This document shows positions 19,381-30,882 of a DNA stretch of 64,000 nucleotides, piece after piece. Below the pieces are notes generated by a model, which ran no database searches, had not been told where the DNA came from, and was given only the letters and a program-made list of their open reading frames with translations. Source of the DNA: Lelliottia jeotgali (GTDB lineage: Bacteria > Pseudomonadota > Gammaproteobacteria > Enterobacterales > Enterobacteriaceae); NCBI GenBank assembly GCA_002271215.1, contig CP018628.1, forward strand, positions 1,550,001-1,614,000, written 5' to 3'. Position numbers and translations under genes: made by a program. Numbering within the stretch: the stretch's first letter is position 1; each line of letters begins with the position of its first letter.

Positions 19381-19409
19381 AAAAAGGCCGGGGATTCCCC
19401 GACCTTTTT
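19381..19409. terminator. Bidirectional terminator between the unknown ORF and infA
   Basis: The near-perfect stem AAAAAGGCCGGGG / CCCCGACCTTTTT has one mismatch and a 3-base loop. A-run and T-run on both sides let it end infA (leftward) and the 18917-19372 ORF (rightward). Confidence 0.85.
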
Positions 19410-19441
19410 AAATATCTCTACGCCTTTACCGGCGAAAACAA

Positions 19442-19660
<219 letters not shown>

Positions 19661-19947
19661 CTAATCCTCTGGGGTATCACTACCAAGTTTTGAACCGGCA
19701 AGATAATGCCGAAATTCATCAATTAAGTAAAGAATTGTGCGTTTAAAACGCAACAAAACAGTTTCGGCGTATTGCCCAGTCGTCACGGTATAACCGTACG
19801 AGAAGCGCATTCGTAAAGGGGAGGCGACGGATAAACGCAAGGACGTTATCTGGTGCGAAGGATTCCCAAACGGCGGCGGGGCAACAGGCTGAACCTACTC
19901 TGCGGCACCAATTATAACACTCCTCATCAGAAATGGGCGGAAAACAT

Positions 19948-20652
19948 TTACACCGGAGGCATAAAGAGCGTTCTCGGCACCCAAAAATTCTGCGGTAGCT
20001 TCTGCAAGCGCATAGCGTCGAGCTTTTCCAGATAATGGCGACGTGAAATTTCTTCGGCGCCCAGCGACGCGGTGTGTTCGTTCAGCACCTGGCAATCCAC
20101 CAGTTGCCCGCCGTTCTGAGCAAATTGATCGCAAAATACCAGCAGGGCGGTTTTGGATGCATTGACCGCGCGACTGAACATTGACTCGCCGCAAAAGAGG
20201 GTGCCTTGCGCTACGCCGTACATTCCCCCGACCAGTTCGCCGTTATCCCATACTTCGATGGAGTGCGCGTGGCCGAGTTCATGTAAACGATGGTAAGCAT
20301 CGACGATGTCATGGGTTATCCAGGTGCCTTCAAGACGATCGCTGGCGCAGCCTTCGATAACCGGCCCGAAGGCATGGTTGAGCGTGACGCGATAGGGGGA
20401 TTTAGCATGAAAGCGTTTCATGCTGCGGCTCAGGTGAAACTGTGAAGGCAACAGTACAGCACGAGGATCGGGAGACCACCACAGAATGGGGTCTCCTGGG
20501 GAGAACCACGGAAAAATACCACGCTGATAGGCCATCAGCAGGCGCGCCGGGCTTAAATCACCGCCAAGCGCCAGTAGCCCATTGGGTTCACGTAACGCTC
20601 CCTCTGGCGAAGGGAACGCAATATTATGACGAGAAAGCTGGACCAGGCGCAT
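19948..20652 (-). CDS. aat: Leucyl/phenylalanyl-tRNA-protein transferase
   Basis: Aat adds Leu or Phe from charged tRNA to proteins with N-terminal Arg or Lys and so makes the N-degrons that ClpS reads. The 234 residues match E. coli, with [31 protein letters not shown] and the GEGLVGG-like [12 protein letters not shown] motifs of the GNAT-like fold. It begins 46 bases after cydC on the same strand and may be read from the cydDC transcript. Its place near clpS and clpA keeps one N-degron pathway together. Confidence 0.98.
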   Translation of the reverse strand: MRLVQLSRHNIAFPSPEGALREPNGLLALGGDLSPARLLMAYQRGIFPWFSPGDPILWWSPDPRAVLLPSQFHLSRSMKRFHAKSPYRVTLNHAFGPVIEGCASDRLEGTWITHDIVDAYHRLHELGHAHSIEVWDNGELVGGMYGVAQGTLFCGESMFSRAVNASKTALLVFCDQFAQNGGQLVDCQVLNEHTASLGAEEISRRHYLEKLDAMRLQKLPQNFWVPRTLFMPPV

Positions 20653-20698
20653 GACAACGAAACTCCACTACGCGAGTTAGGATCGGTTCAAATATAGT

Positions 20699-22420
20699 CT
20701 ACAGACGTTGTTTAAACTGGTAGTAGCGCCCCTGTTTTGCTAACAGCTCTGCGTGACTACCTTGCTCAATAATGTGTCCGTTGTCCATTACAATTATTTG
20801 GTCAAAATTCGCCAGTCCGCGCAGACGATGCGTCACCATCAGCACGGTTTTGTTTTTCATGACTTGCGCCAATAAATCAAGGATTTGGCTTTCGGTTGTG
20901 GCATCCAGTCCTTCCGTCGGTTCATCAAGCAACATCAGCGGTGCATCGTGCAGCAGCGCACGCGCAACCGCCAGACGACGTAACTCACCACCCGAAAGTT
21001 GACGACCGCCTTCACCAAGCCACTCGTTTAAGCCATCGCCTTCGAGCAGTTTTTGCAGCCCGACCTGCTCCAGCATGGCGCCTAATTCACTGTCAGAGGC
21101 ATTCGGTGATGCCAGCAGCAGGTTGTCGCGAAGCGTCGCGCTGAACAGATGTACGCGCTGCGGGACGACGCTGATAGCCTTACGCAGGGCCGGTTCGCTA
21201 AAGTCGGTCAGCGCTGTGTCGTTAAACAGAATTTCACCCAGGCGTGGGTCCCAGGCACGGGTAAGCAGTTGCAGCAGAGTGGATTTACCGCAGCCGGTTC
21301 GCCCCAGAATAGCAACGTGCTGGCCCGCCGGAACTGTCAGACTAATGCCATCCAGTGCGTTTTGTGCTTGTCCGTCGTAGGCAAACGTCACCTCTTTAAT
21401 CTGCACTGCCACAGATTCAGGGGCAGTATCTTGACGTGAAGTGAACTGTACTTCCGGTTCTTGCTCGGTGATCTGCGTAATGCGTACCGCTGAGGCAATC
21501 ACCTGGCCGAGATGCTGGAAAGCACCGGTGACCGGGGCGAGGGCTTCAAATGCCGCCAGCGCGCAGAAGACAAACAGCGCAATCAGCGCACCCGGCTGCG
21601 TGTTTCCGCCAACGCCACCCGACGCCATCCACAGCATCGCGATTACCGCAATCCCGCCAATCAGCATCATCAGTGCCTGGGAAAGGGCCGTCAGTTCAGA
21701 CTGTCGGCGCTGCGCTTCATGCCAGCTGAGTTCTGTGCTTTCCATCCGAACACGATAGCGGCGGCTGGCACCAAAAATGGTCAGCTCTGCCTGGCCTTGC
21801 AGCCAGGAGGTCAGTTGCTGGCGATAGTCACCGCGCAGACGGGTCAGATTTTCCCCGGTCGACTTTCCCGCGCGATAAAACAGCGGCGGCAGCAGGAGAA
21901 GCGTAAGCAACATAATGCCGCCAAGCGTAAGCGCAATAGGCACGTCGAGCACGCAGAGGCCCAGCGTGACGGTGACGATCACCACAAAGGCGCCAACCAG
22001 TGGAGAGATGACGCGCAAATAAAGGTGATCCAGCGTATCGACATCGGCGACAACGCGGTTGAGCAATTCGCCCTGACGAAAACGCGCCAGTCCGGCAGGG
22101 GAGAGTGGCAGCAGTTTACTGAAGGTGAAAATGCGCAGGTGTTGAAGGACGCGGAAGGTCGCATCGTGGCTGACCAGTCGTTCAAAATAGCGTCCGGCGG
22201 TACGGGCAATCGCGGTGCCACGCACGCCTGCAGCGGGCAGCATGTAGTTAAAACTGTAAAGGCCAGCAACACCCGCGACCGCAGAGGCCGACAGGAACCA
22301 GCCGGAAAGCGTCAGCAATCCGATGCTTGCCAGAAGGGTAACGATAGCCAGCACAATGCCCAGCGTCAGCATCCATTTATGGCGTTTGTACAGGGCGAGA
22401 TACGGCAGTAAGGCGCGCAT
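20699..22420 (-). CDS. cydC: CydC, subunit of the CydDC cysteine/glutathione exporter
   Basis: CydC is half of the heterodimeric ABC exporter CydDC, which moves cysteine and glutathione to the periplasm and is needed for assembly of cytochrome bd and periplasmic cytochromes c. The 573 residues hold six membrane helices, then an ATPase domain with Walker A GRTGCGKS near 373, signature LSGGELRR and Walker B LMLLDEPTEGLD. Its ATG overlaps the cydD stop by one base (TAATG). Confidence 0.97.
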   Translation of the reverse strand: MRALLPYLALYKRHKWMLTLGIVLAIVTLLASIGLLTLSGWFLSASAVAGVAGLYSFNYMLPAAGVRGTAIARTAGRYFERLVSHDATFRVLQHLRIFTFSKLLPLSPAGLARFRQGELLNRVVADVDTLDHLYLRVISPLVGAFVVIVTVTLGLCVLDVPIALTLGGIMLLTLLLLPPLFYRAGKSTGENLTRLRGDYRQQLTSWLQGQAELTIFGASRRYRVRMESTELSWHEAQRRQSELTALSQALMMLIGGIAVIAMLWMASGGVGGNTQPGALIALFVFCALAAFEALAPVTGAFQHLGQVIASAVRITQITEQEPEVQFTSRQDTAPESVAVQIKEVTFAYDGQAQNALDGISLTVPAGQHVAILGRTGCGKSTLLQLLTRAWDPRLGEILFNDTALTDFSEPALRKAISVVPQRVHLFSATLRDNLLLASPNASDSELGAMLEQVGLQKLLEGDGLNEWLGEGGRQLSGGELRRLAVARALLHDAPLMLLDEPTEGLDATTESQILDLLAQVMKNKTVLMVTHRLRGLANFDQIIVMDNGHIIEQGSHAELLAKQGRYYQFKQRL

Positions 22421-24186
22421 TAAATATCCTCCTGACGATTAGCCAGCAGGGCGGCAAATGGCCTCTCTGCGGCAGCGAGCGTGGCGTAATCACCACTCTC
22501 GACGATAAGACCGTTTTCCATTACCCAGATCTGATCCCATTCGGAAATGCCTTCGAGCTGGTGGGTCACCATCAGCGTAGTCTGCAGGCGTGACGCATCA
22601 TTGAGTGCCTGCATGACGCGCTGTTCGCTGTGGGCATCAAGGCTGGCGGCGGGTTCGTCCAGCAGCATTAATTGGCTCGGATTCAACAACGCGCGCGCCA
22701 CGGCGATTCGCTGCGCCTGGCCGACGGATAATCCTGCTGCCTGATCGCCCACGACGGTATCGACGCCGTTTGGCAGCATTGGCAGAAACTCGCTGACCCA
22801 TGCGCGGTCTAGTACCGACTGTAGCTCATCTTCGCGGGCGTCAGGACGCGCCAGCAGCACGTTTTCGCGTAACGTTGAGGCGGGTAGCTGTGGGTTTTGT
22901 CCCACCCAACTGAGCTGTTTGCGCCAGGCGTCAGGTTCCAGTAACCGCAGTTCCGTTCCGTTGATCTGCAACGAGCCGGTGTAAGCCATAAATCCGGATA
23001 AGGCATTCAGCAACGAGCTTTTCCCTGAACCGCTGATCCCCACCAGAACAACTCTTTGACCCGCTGAGAGCGTGAAGCTAAGCGGTCCGGCCAGCACTTT
23101 ACCTTCCGGCGATAACACTGAGAAATCTTGTGCATGAACGGTGATCGGTTGTTTGCTGTTGAGCGTGATATCACCACGCTCAGGGTGCGCCAGCGGCGTT
23201 TCCAGGAACGTTTTCAGGCTATCAGCGGCACCCACGGCCTGCGCTTTAGCATGATAGAAGGTGCCCAGGTCGCGTAGCGGCTGGAAGAATTCAGGAGCCA
23301 GAATCAGCGCCAGGAAACCGGCTGAGAGCGTCACGGCCGTACCGTAGTGGCCAAAATCCAGCGCGCCAAGATAGGAGAAGCCAAAGTAAACCGCGACCAG
23401 CGCAATCGACAGAGAGGTGAAGAACTCCAGCACGCCGGAGGAGAGGAACGCCAGGCGCAGCACTTCCATCGTGCGCTGGCGGAAGTCCTGTGACGCGTGA
23501 CGAATGTTTTCGATTTCCGCTTCACCGCGACCAAACACGCGCAACGTTTCCATTCCGCGCAGACGGTCGAGGAAATGTCCGCTCAGGCGGCCGAGCGCAA
23601 GGAAGTTGCGTCGATTTGCATCTGCAGCCCCCATGCCGACCATCGCCATGAACATCGGGATCAGCGGCGCGGTGCCGAGCAGAATCAATGCTGCTACCCA
23701 GTTCGACGGGAAAATCGCCAGCACGATCAGCAATGGAACGCAGACTGCCAGCGCCATCTGCGGCAGATAGCGGGCGTAGTAGTCGTGCATATCGTCGATC
23801 TGCTCAAGGATCAGCGTCGCCCAGCTTCCGGCAGGTTTACCCTGAATCCAGGCGGGACCCGCGTCCTGGAGCCTGTCCATGACCTGACGGCGGATTTCAT
23901 AGCGAATCTGCTGTCCCGCGTAAAAGCCCACGCGTTCGCGCAGCCAGACCACCCAGGCGCGCAGCACAAAGATCAACACCAGCACGATAAAGGGCAATAA
24001 TATTGCCTCGCGCGGAATGTTCTCCATAATCATATGGTTAAGAATGCGGGCCAGCAGCCATGCCTGGGCAACAATCAACAAACCGCTGATAAGACCCAAA
24101 ACACGGGAAATAGTCAGCCAGCGGCGGGAAATAACGCTTTGCTGTTTTAGCCAGCGAGTTAACTCTTGTTGACGGGTTTTTTCCAT
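22420..24186 (-). CDS. cydD: CydD, subunit of the CydDC cysteine/glutathione exporter
   Basis: CydD pairs with CydC. The 588 residues match E. coli, with an N-terminal six-helix domain and a C-terminal ATPase with Walker A GISGSGKSS near 383, a degenerate signature LSVGQAQR, and LMLLDEPAASLD. It is the first gene of cydD-cydC(-aat). The 113-base gap to trxB holds the trxB terminator and the cydD start region. Confidence 0.97.
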   Translation of the reverse strand: MEKTRQQELTRWLKQQSVISRRWLTISRVLGLISGLLIVAQAWLLARILNHMIMENIPREAILLPFIVLVLIFVLRAWVVWLRERVGFYAGQQIRYEIRRQVMDRLQDAGPAWIQGKPAGSWATLILEQIDDMHDYYARYLPQMALAVCVPLLIVLAIFPSNWVAALILLGTAPLIPMFMAMVGMGAADANRRNFLALGRLSGHFLDRLRGMETLRVFGRGEAEIENIRHASQDFRQRTMEVLRLAFLSSGVLEFFTSLSIALVAVYFGFSYLGALDFGHYGTAVTLSAGFLALILAPEFFQPLRDLGTFYHAKAQAVGAADSLKTFLETPLAHPERGDITLNSKQPITVHAQDFSVLSPEGKVLAGPLSFTLSAGQRVVLVGISGSGKSSLLNALSGFMAYTGSLQINGTELRLLEPDAWRKQLSWVGQNPQLPASTLRENVLLARPDAREDELQSVLDRAWVSEFLPMLPNGVDTVVGDQAAGLSVGQAQRIAVARALLNPSQLMLLDEPAASLDAHSEQRVMQALNDASRLQTTLMVTHQLEGISEWDQIWVMENGLIVESGDYATLAAAERPFAALLANRQEDI

Positions 24187-24244
24187 TACGCGCTTTGCAG
24201 GTGAGTTATAAGAAATTAGACAACCGCATGTTACACGTGGGAAA

Positions 24245-24275
24245 AAATAAAGGCGACCTGTGGCCGCCTTTATTT
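24245..24275 (-). terminator. Terminator of trxB
   Basis: A perfect 11-bp stem AAATAAAGGCG / CGCCTTTATTT lies 25 bases after the trxB stop. On the minus strand it runs into a T-rich tract. Confidence 0.85.
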
Positions 24276-24299
24276 ACGTTTGTTACTGAGTTGTAAAGA

Positions 24300-25817
<1,518 letters not shown>

Positions 25818-26312
25818 ATGGTAGATAGCAAGAAGCGCCCTGGCAAAGATCTCGACCGTATCGATCGTAACATTCTGAATGAATTGCAAAAGGATGGGCG
25901 TATTTCCAACGTCGAGCTTTCAAAACGTGTGGGACTTTCACCGACGCCATGCCTTGAGCGTGTGCGCCGTCTGGAACGACAAGGCTTCATTCAGGGCTAT
26001 ACGGCTCTGTTGAACCCGCATTATCTGGATGCCTCACTTCTGGTTTTTGTTGAGATTACTCTGAATCGTGGCGCACCGGATGTGTTTGAGCAATTTAACA
26101 CCGCAGTGCAAAAACTTGAAGAAATTCAAGAGTGTCATCTGGTTTCTGGCGATTTCGACTACCTGTTGAAGACCCGCGTACCAGACATGTCAGCCTATCG
26201 TAAACTGCTGGGTGAAACCCTGCTGCGACTGCCTGGCGTGAACGACACCCGCACTTATGTGGTGATGGAAGAAGTCAAACAGAGCAATCGTCTGGTTATT
26301 AAGACGCGCTAA
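25818..26312 (+). CDS. lrp: Lrp, leucine-responsive regulatory protein
   Basis: Lrp is the global regulator of amino acid metabolism and nutrient adaptation. From ATG 25818 it has 164 residues, essentially identical to E. coli: an N-terminal helix-turn-helix (about 30-55, ISNVELSKRVGLSPTPCLERV) and a C-terminal RAM effector domain. An upstream in-frame extension of 17 codons is not used in the family. Near-identity with E. coli reflects strong selection. Confidence 0.98.
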   Translation: MVDSKKRPGKDLDRIDRNILNELQKDGRISNVELSKRVGLSPTPCLERVRRLERQGFIQGYTALLNPHYLDASLLVFVEITLNRGAPDVFEQFNTAVQKLEEIQECHLVSGDFDYLLKTRVPDMSAYRKLLGETLLRLPGVNDTRTYVVMEEVKQSNRLVIKTR

Positions 26313-26352
26313 TACGGAACAGGTGCAAAATCAGCGTAATTTGATTACACTC

Positions 26353-26368
26353 CTGTTAATCCATACAG
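26353..26368 (+). promoter_or_regulatory. LexA (SOS) box upstream of ftsK
   Basis: The 16-mer CTGT-TAATCCAT-ACAG fits the LexA consensus CTGT-N8-ACAG exactly at the eight outer positions. It lies 78 bases before the ftsK start and directly abuts the lrp terminator stem. In E. coli ftsK is SOS-inducible through a box at this place. Confidence 0.8.
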
Positions 26369-26369
26369 C

Positions 26370-26404
26370 AACAGTGCCGGGTATCCCGGCGCTGTTGTCC
26401 GTTT
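26370..26404 (+). terminator. Probable terminator of lrp
   Basis: A 12-bp stem AACAGTGCCGGG / CCCGGCGCTGTT with one G-T pair and a TAT loop lies 57 bases after the lrp stop. The T-run is interrupted (GTCCGTTTT), so termination may be partial. Confidence 0.6.
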
Positions 26405-26446
26405 TAGCAAACAGGCAGGAAATGCCTGGTACCTGGAGAGCCTTTT

Positions 26447-29400
26447 TTGAGCCAGGAATATACTGAAGACAAAGAAGTCACTTTAACGAAGTTAAGCAGC
26501 GGGCGCCGACTCCTTGAGGCGTTACTGATTCTTGTTGCCCTTTTTGCCGTCTGGTTGATGGCCGCCTTACTCAGCTTTAACCCTTCCGATCCCAGCTGGT
26601 CACAAACGGCGTGGCATGAACCTATCCATAATTTGGGTGGTGTGCCCGGCGCATGGCTGGCAGATACGCTATTTTTCGTCTTTGGCGTCATGGCCTACAC
26701 CATTCCAATCATTATTGTTGGTGGGTGCTGGTTTGCCTGGCGTCATCGTCAAAACGAAGAGTACATCGACTACTTTGCGGTTTCACTTCGTTTGATTGGC
26801 GCACTGGCGCTGATCCTGACCTCGTGCGGTCTGGCAGCGATCAACGCCGATGATATCTGGTATTTCGCCTCCGGTGGCGTGATTGGCAGCCTGTTGAGCA
26901 CGGCGCTCAAACCCATGCTCCACAGCAGCGGTGGCACCATCACGCTGCTCTGTATCTGGGCGGCAGGGCTGACGCTCTTTACCGGTTGGTCGTGGGTGAG
27001 CATCGCTGAAAAACTCGGCGGCTTTATCCTGAATATTCTGACGTTCGCCAGCAATCGCACCCGTCGTGATGATACCTGGGTGGATGAAGACGAATACGAA
27101 GATGATGATTATGAAGAAGAGTCGTCATCCGCCAACCGAACCGAATCTCGACGCACGCGCATCATGCGCGGGGCGCTGGCGCGTCGTAAGCGCGTCGCTG
27201 AAAAATTCACTAATCCTTTGGCTCGTAAAACCGATGCGGCTCTCTTCTCCGGCAAACGGATGGATGACGAAGAGCAAGTCACTTACAGCACAGGCGGCGT
27301 CGCCACCGATCCGGATGACGTGCTGTTCTCTGGCAATCGAGCGATGCCGGGTGATTTCGATGAATACGATCCGCTGTTAAACGGTGATTCTGTGACGGCT
27401 CCGGTTGCCGCAGCAGCAATTGCGACGACGGCGACGCAAGCTTACGCTGCGCCCGTTGAGGCCGTGATGTCAGTTGCGCCGGTTCAGACCCCAGAGCCTG
27501 CCCTGCAGCAGCCGATGGTTGACTGGCAAACGGCACCTGGCGTTCACACGCCTGAGCCGACTATTGCCCCAGAGCCAGAAAGCTATGTACCGGTGCCGCC
27601 GCAGGATCAACAGTGGCAGCAGCCGTATCAGCCTGAGCCAGTTTACGAAGAACAATATGCCGAACCTGAGCAGCCTTATCAGGAATACACCCCTGAACCT
27701 GTTTCAGAGCCGCAGATTGAAGTGGAAGAGGTTAAACCTGCTCGTCCGCCGATGTACTATTTTGAAGAAGTAGAAGAGAAACGCGCCCGCGAACGTGAGC
27801 AGCTTGCGGCCTGGTATCAGCCAGTGCCTGAGCCTGCGGGGGTTAATCCTGTTACGTCGCCTGCGTTTAGTGCGCCAGATATCGATCCAACAGCGGCCAT
27901 TGCTCCTGTTGCTGCAAGCGTTAAACAAGCGACAGTTGCTGCGACAGCAACTGCTGCGGCAGCCGCACCGGTGTTTAGTCTGGCCGCCGGTGGAGCACCT
28001 CGTCCGCAGGTGAAAGAGGGTATCGGCCCACAATTACCGCGACCAAACCGCGTGCGCGTTCCAACGCGTCGTGAGCTGGCGTCATACGGTATCAAATTGC
28101 CTTCTCAGCGTATGGCTGAGGAAAAAGCGCAAGATCCGAATGATATCGATGATGCGGATGAAATGCAGCAGGACGAGCTGGCTCGCCAGTTTGCTGCGCA
28201 GCAGCATCAGCGCTACGGCGAAGAATATCAGGACCACTCGCAGCCTGATGTTACTCAGGACGACGAAAACGACGCCGCAGAAGCAGAGCTGGCACGTCAG
28301 TTCGCCGCTTCACAGGAACAGCGTTATTCTGGCGAACAGCCAAAAAATGCGAATCCTTTCTCTCTGTCAGATTTTGAATTTTCACCGATGAAAGATTTGG
28401 TGGATGACACGCCGAGCGAGCCGCTGTTTACCCCGAGCGTGATGCCGGAAGCAGAGCCACTACGCCCGCAATATGCTCCAGCGCAGCCTCAGCATGTTCC
28501 GCAGCCAGTGGCTCCGCAACAGTATGCGCAGCCGGTCGCTGCGCCGCAGCAATATGCACAACCGCAGCAGTCTGTCGCTCAGCCGCAGGAAAGCCTGATT
28601 CACCCGCTGCTGATGCGCAATGGCGATAGCCGTCCCGTACAACGACCGACTACGCCGCTGCCGTCGCTGGATCTCTTAACCTCTCCGCCGACGGAAGTTG
28701 AGCCGGTGGATACCTTTGCACTTGAGCAAATGGCGCGTCTGGTTGAAACACGTCTGGCTGATTTCCGTATTAAAGCGGACGTTGTTAACTACTCTCCTGG
28801 TCCGGTGATTACTCGCTTCGAGCTCAATCTGGCGCCGGGTGTTAAAGCCGCGCGTATTTCGAATCTCTCACGTGACCTGGCGCGTTCGCTTTCGACCGTT
28901 GCAGTGCGCGTGGTTGAAGTTATTCCGGGCAAGCCGTACGTGGGCCTGGAGTTGCCGAACAAGAAACGTCACACCGTTTATCTGCGTGAAGTGCTGGATA
29001 ACGCGAAATTCCGCGATAACCCGTCACCTTTAACCGTAGTGCTGGGCAAAGATATCGCGGGTGAGCCTGTCGTCGCAGATCTCGCGAAAATGCCACACCT
29101 GCTGGTGGCCGGTACTACCGGTTCTGGTAAATCCGTCGGTGTGAACGCGATGATCCTGAGCATGCTCTACAAAGCGCAGCCGGAAGATGTGCGTTTCATC
29201 ATGATCGACCCGAAAATGCTGGAACTCTCCGTCTACGAAGGCATTCCGCATCTGCTCACCGAAGTTGTGACCGACATGAAAGATGCCGCCAACGCCCTGC
29301 GCTGGAGCGTCAACGAAATGGAACGCCGCTACAAGCTGATGTCTGCTCTGGGTGTGCGTAACCTCGCCGGTTATAACGACAAGATTGCTGAAGCGGCGCG

Positions 29401-30130
29401 CATGGGCCGTCCGATTCCGGACCCATACTGGAAGCCGGGCGACAGCATGGATGCTCAGCATCCGGTGCTGGAAAAACTGCCGTACATCGTGGTGCTGGTG
29501 GATGAATTCGCCGACCTGATGATGACAGTAGGCAAGAAAGTTGAAGAGCTGATCGCCCGACTGGCACAGAAAGCGCGTGCAGCCGGTATTCACCTGGTGT
29601 TGGCGACGCAGCGTCCGTCTGTTGACGTCATCACTGGTCTGATTAAAGCGAACATTCCGACGCGTATCGCGTTCACCGTATCGAGTAAAATCGACTCCCG
29701 TACCATCCTCGATCAGGCGGGTGCAGAATCGCTGCTCGGCATGGGTGATATGCTCTATTCCGGCCCGAACTCGACGACGCCGGTGCGCGTTCACGGTGCG
29801 TTTGTTCGTGACCAGGAAGTCCACGCCGTCGTGCAGGACTGGAAAGCGCGCGGTCGTCCGCAATATGTAGACGGCATCACTTCCGAGAGCGAAAGCGAAG
29901 GCAGTGGTGGCGGTTATGATGGCGCGGAAGAGTTGGATCCATTATTTGATCAGGCCGTTAATTTTGTGACAGAAAAACGCAAAGCGTCCATTTCCGGCGT
30001 ACAGCGTCAGTTCCGCATCGGCTACAACCGCGCTGCACGTATTATCGAACAGATGGAAGCGCAGGGCATTGTAAGCGAGCAAGGTCACAACGGTAACCGC
30101 GAAGTGCTGGCGCCGCCACCGTTTGAGTAA
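26447..30130 (+). CDS. ftsK: FtsK, septal DNA translocase
   Basis: FtsK anchors in the septum, pumps chromosomal DNA and activates XerCD at dif. It starts with TTG, preceded by TGGAGAG; the [18 protein letters not shown] start matches E. coli, which uses TTG too. Four membrane helices lie in residues 22-205. A long Pro/Gln/Glu-rich linker (about 210-750) includes repeated ELARQFA...QRY units and PQQYAQP runs. The motor has Walker A GTTGSGKS at 889-896 and [12 protein letters not shown]; the C-terminal winged gamma domain ([24 protein letters not shown]) reads KOPS. The 1227 residues are about 100 fewer than K-12, the loss being in the linker. Confidence 0.98.
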   Translation: MSQEYTEDKEVTLTKLSSGRRLLEALLILVALFAVWLMAALLSFNPSDPSWSQTAWHEPIHNLGGVPGAWLADTLFFVFGVMAYTIPIIIVGGCWFAWRHRQNEEYIDYFAVSLRLIGALALILTSCGLAAINADDIWYFASGGVIGSLLSTALKPMLHSSGGTITLLCIWAAGLTLFTGWSWVSIAEKLGGFILNILTFASNRTRRDDTWVDEDEYEDDDYEEESSSANRTESRRTRIMRGALARRKRVAEKFTNPLARKTDAALFSGKRMDDEEQVTYSTGGVATDPDDVLFSGNRAMPGDFDEYDPLLNGDSVTAPVAAAAIATTATQAYAAPVEAVMSVAPVQTPEPALQQPMVDWQTAPGVHTPEPTIAPEPESYVPVPPQDQQWQQPYQPEPVYEEQYAEPEQPYQEYTPEPVSEPQIEVEEVKPARPPMYYFEEVEEKRAREREQLAAWYQPVPEPAGVNPVTSPAFSAPDIDPTAAIAPVAASVKQATVAATATAAAAAPVFSLAAGGAPRPQVKEGIGPQLPRPNRVRVPTRRELASYGIKLPSQRMAEEKAQDPNDIDDADEMQQDELARQFAAQQHQRYGEEYQDHSQPDVTQDDENDAAEAELARQFAASQEQRYSGEQPKNANPFSLSDFEFSPMKDLVDDTPSEPLFTPSVMPEAEPLRPQYAPAQPQHVPQPVAPQQYAQPVAAPQQYAQPQQSVAQPQESLIHPLLMRNGDSRPVQRPTTPLPSLDLLTSPPTEVEPVDTFALEQMARLVETRLADFRIKADVVNYSPGPVITRFELNLAPGVKAARISNLSRDLARSLSTVAVRVVEVIPGKPYVGLELPNKKRHTVYLREVLDNAKFRDNPSPLTVVLGKDIAGEPVVADLAKMPHLLVAGTTGSGKSVGVNAMILSMLYKAQPEDVRFIMIDPKMLELSVYEGIPHLLTEVVTDMKDAANALRWSVNEMERRYKLMSALGVRNLAGYNDKIAEAARMGRPIPDPYWKPGDSMDAQHPVLEKLPYIVVLVDEFADLMMTVGKKVEELIARLAQKARAAGIHLVLATQRPSVDVITGLIKANIPTRIAFTVSSKIDSRTILDQAGAESLLGMGDMLYSGPNSTTPVRVHGAFVRDQEVHAVVQDWKARGRPQYVDGITSESESEGSGGGYDGAEELDPLFDQAVNFVTEKRKASISGVQRQFRIGYNRAARIIEQMEAQGIVSEQGHNGNREVLAPPPFE

Positions 30131-30258
30131 TCCTTCGTCGATTGCAAAGATGGGTAAATCAGCAAAAATTAAGCATTTTCTTCTGTCGCCTGCCTGCGGG
30201 CAGGTTCAGAATAGACGGCAGAACCCGATTTCGGGATGACGAATTTTAAGGACTCATA

Positions 30259-30873
30259 ATGAAAAAAATCGCAATTGTCGGAGCACTACTGACCAGCTTT
30301 GTCGCCAGCAGCGTCTGGGCCGATGCCGCAAGCGACCTTAAAAGCCGCCTGGATAAAGTCAGCAGCTTCCACGCCAGCTTCACCCAGAAAGTGACGGATG
30401 GCAGCGGCAACGCGGTGCAAGAAGGACAGGGCGATCTCTGGGTGAAACGTCCTAATCTGTTTAACTGGCACATGACTCAGCCGGATGAAAGCATTCTGGT
30501 TTCCGACGGTAAAACCCTGTGGTTCTATAACCCGTTTGTTGAACAGGCGACCGCAACGTTGCTGAAAGATGCAACCAGCAATACACCGTTCATGCTGATC
30601 GCACGCAACCAGACCAGCGACTGGCAGCAGTACAACATTAAACAGAATGGCGATGATTTTGTGCTGACGCCGAAGGGCAATACCGGGAACCTGAAACAGT
30701 TCACCATTAACGTGAGCAACAACGGGACTATCAATCAGTTCAGCGCCGTTGAGCAGGACGAGCAGCGCAGCAGCTACCAGCTCAAATCTCAGCAAAATGG
30801 CGCGATTGACGCATCGAAATTCACCTTTACCCCGCCGCAGGGCGTAACGGTGGACGACCAACGCAATAAGTAA
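30259..30873 (+). CDS. lolA: LolA, periplasmic lipoprotein carrier
   Basis: LolA carries outer-membrane lipoproteins from LolCDE to LolB. The 204-residue precursor has a clear signal peptide with cleavage after VWA (about residue 21, SSVWA-DAAS). The mature part has the LolA barrel motifs FHASFTQKV and [23 protein letters not shown]. An AAGGAC ribosome site precedes it, and rarA starts 9 bases after its stop. Confidence 0.97.
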   Translation: MKKIAIVGALLTSFVASSVWADAASDLKSRLDKVSSFHASFTQKVTDGSGNAVQEGQGDLWVKRPNLFNWHMTQPDESILVSDGKTLWFYNPFVEQATATLLKDATSNTPFMLIARNQTSDWQQYNIKQNGDDFVLTPKGNTGNLKQFTINVSNNGTINQFSAVEQDEQRSSYQLKSQQNGAIDASKFTFTPPQGVTVDDQRNK

Positions 30874-30882
30874 GAGGCGTGA

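Noticed and set aside
18626..19441. tRNA-Ser (serW) between clpA and infA
   Set aside because: Looked for the GGTGAGGTGTCC start, a serine-type long variable arm and a CCA end on both strands and did not find them; reported as absent rather than annotated.
29030..29863. 277-codon open frame antisense to the ftsK motor domain
   Set aside because: The sense strand is the near-invariant FtsK motor; the antisense frame has no recognisable protein.
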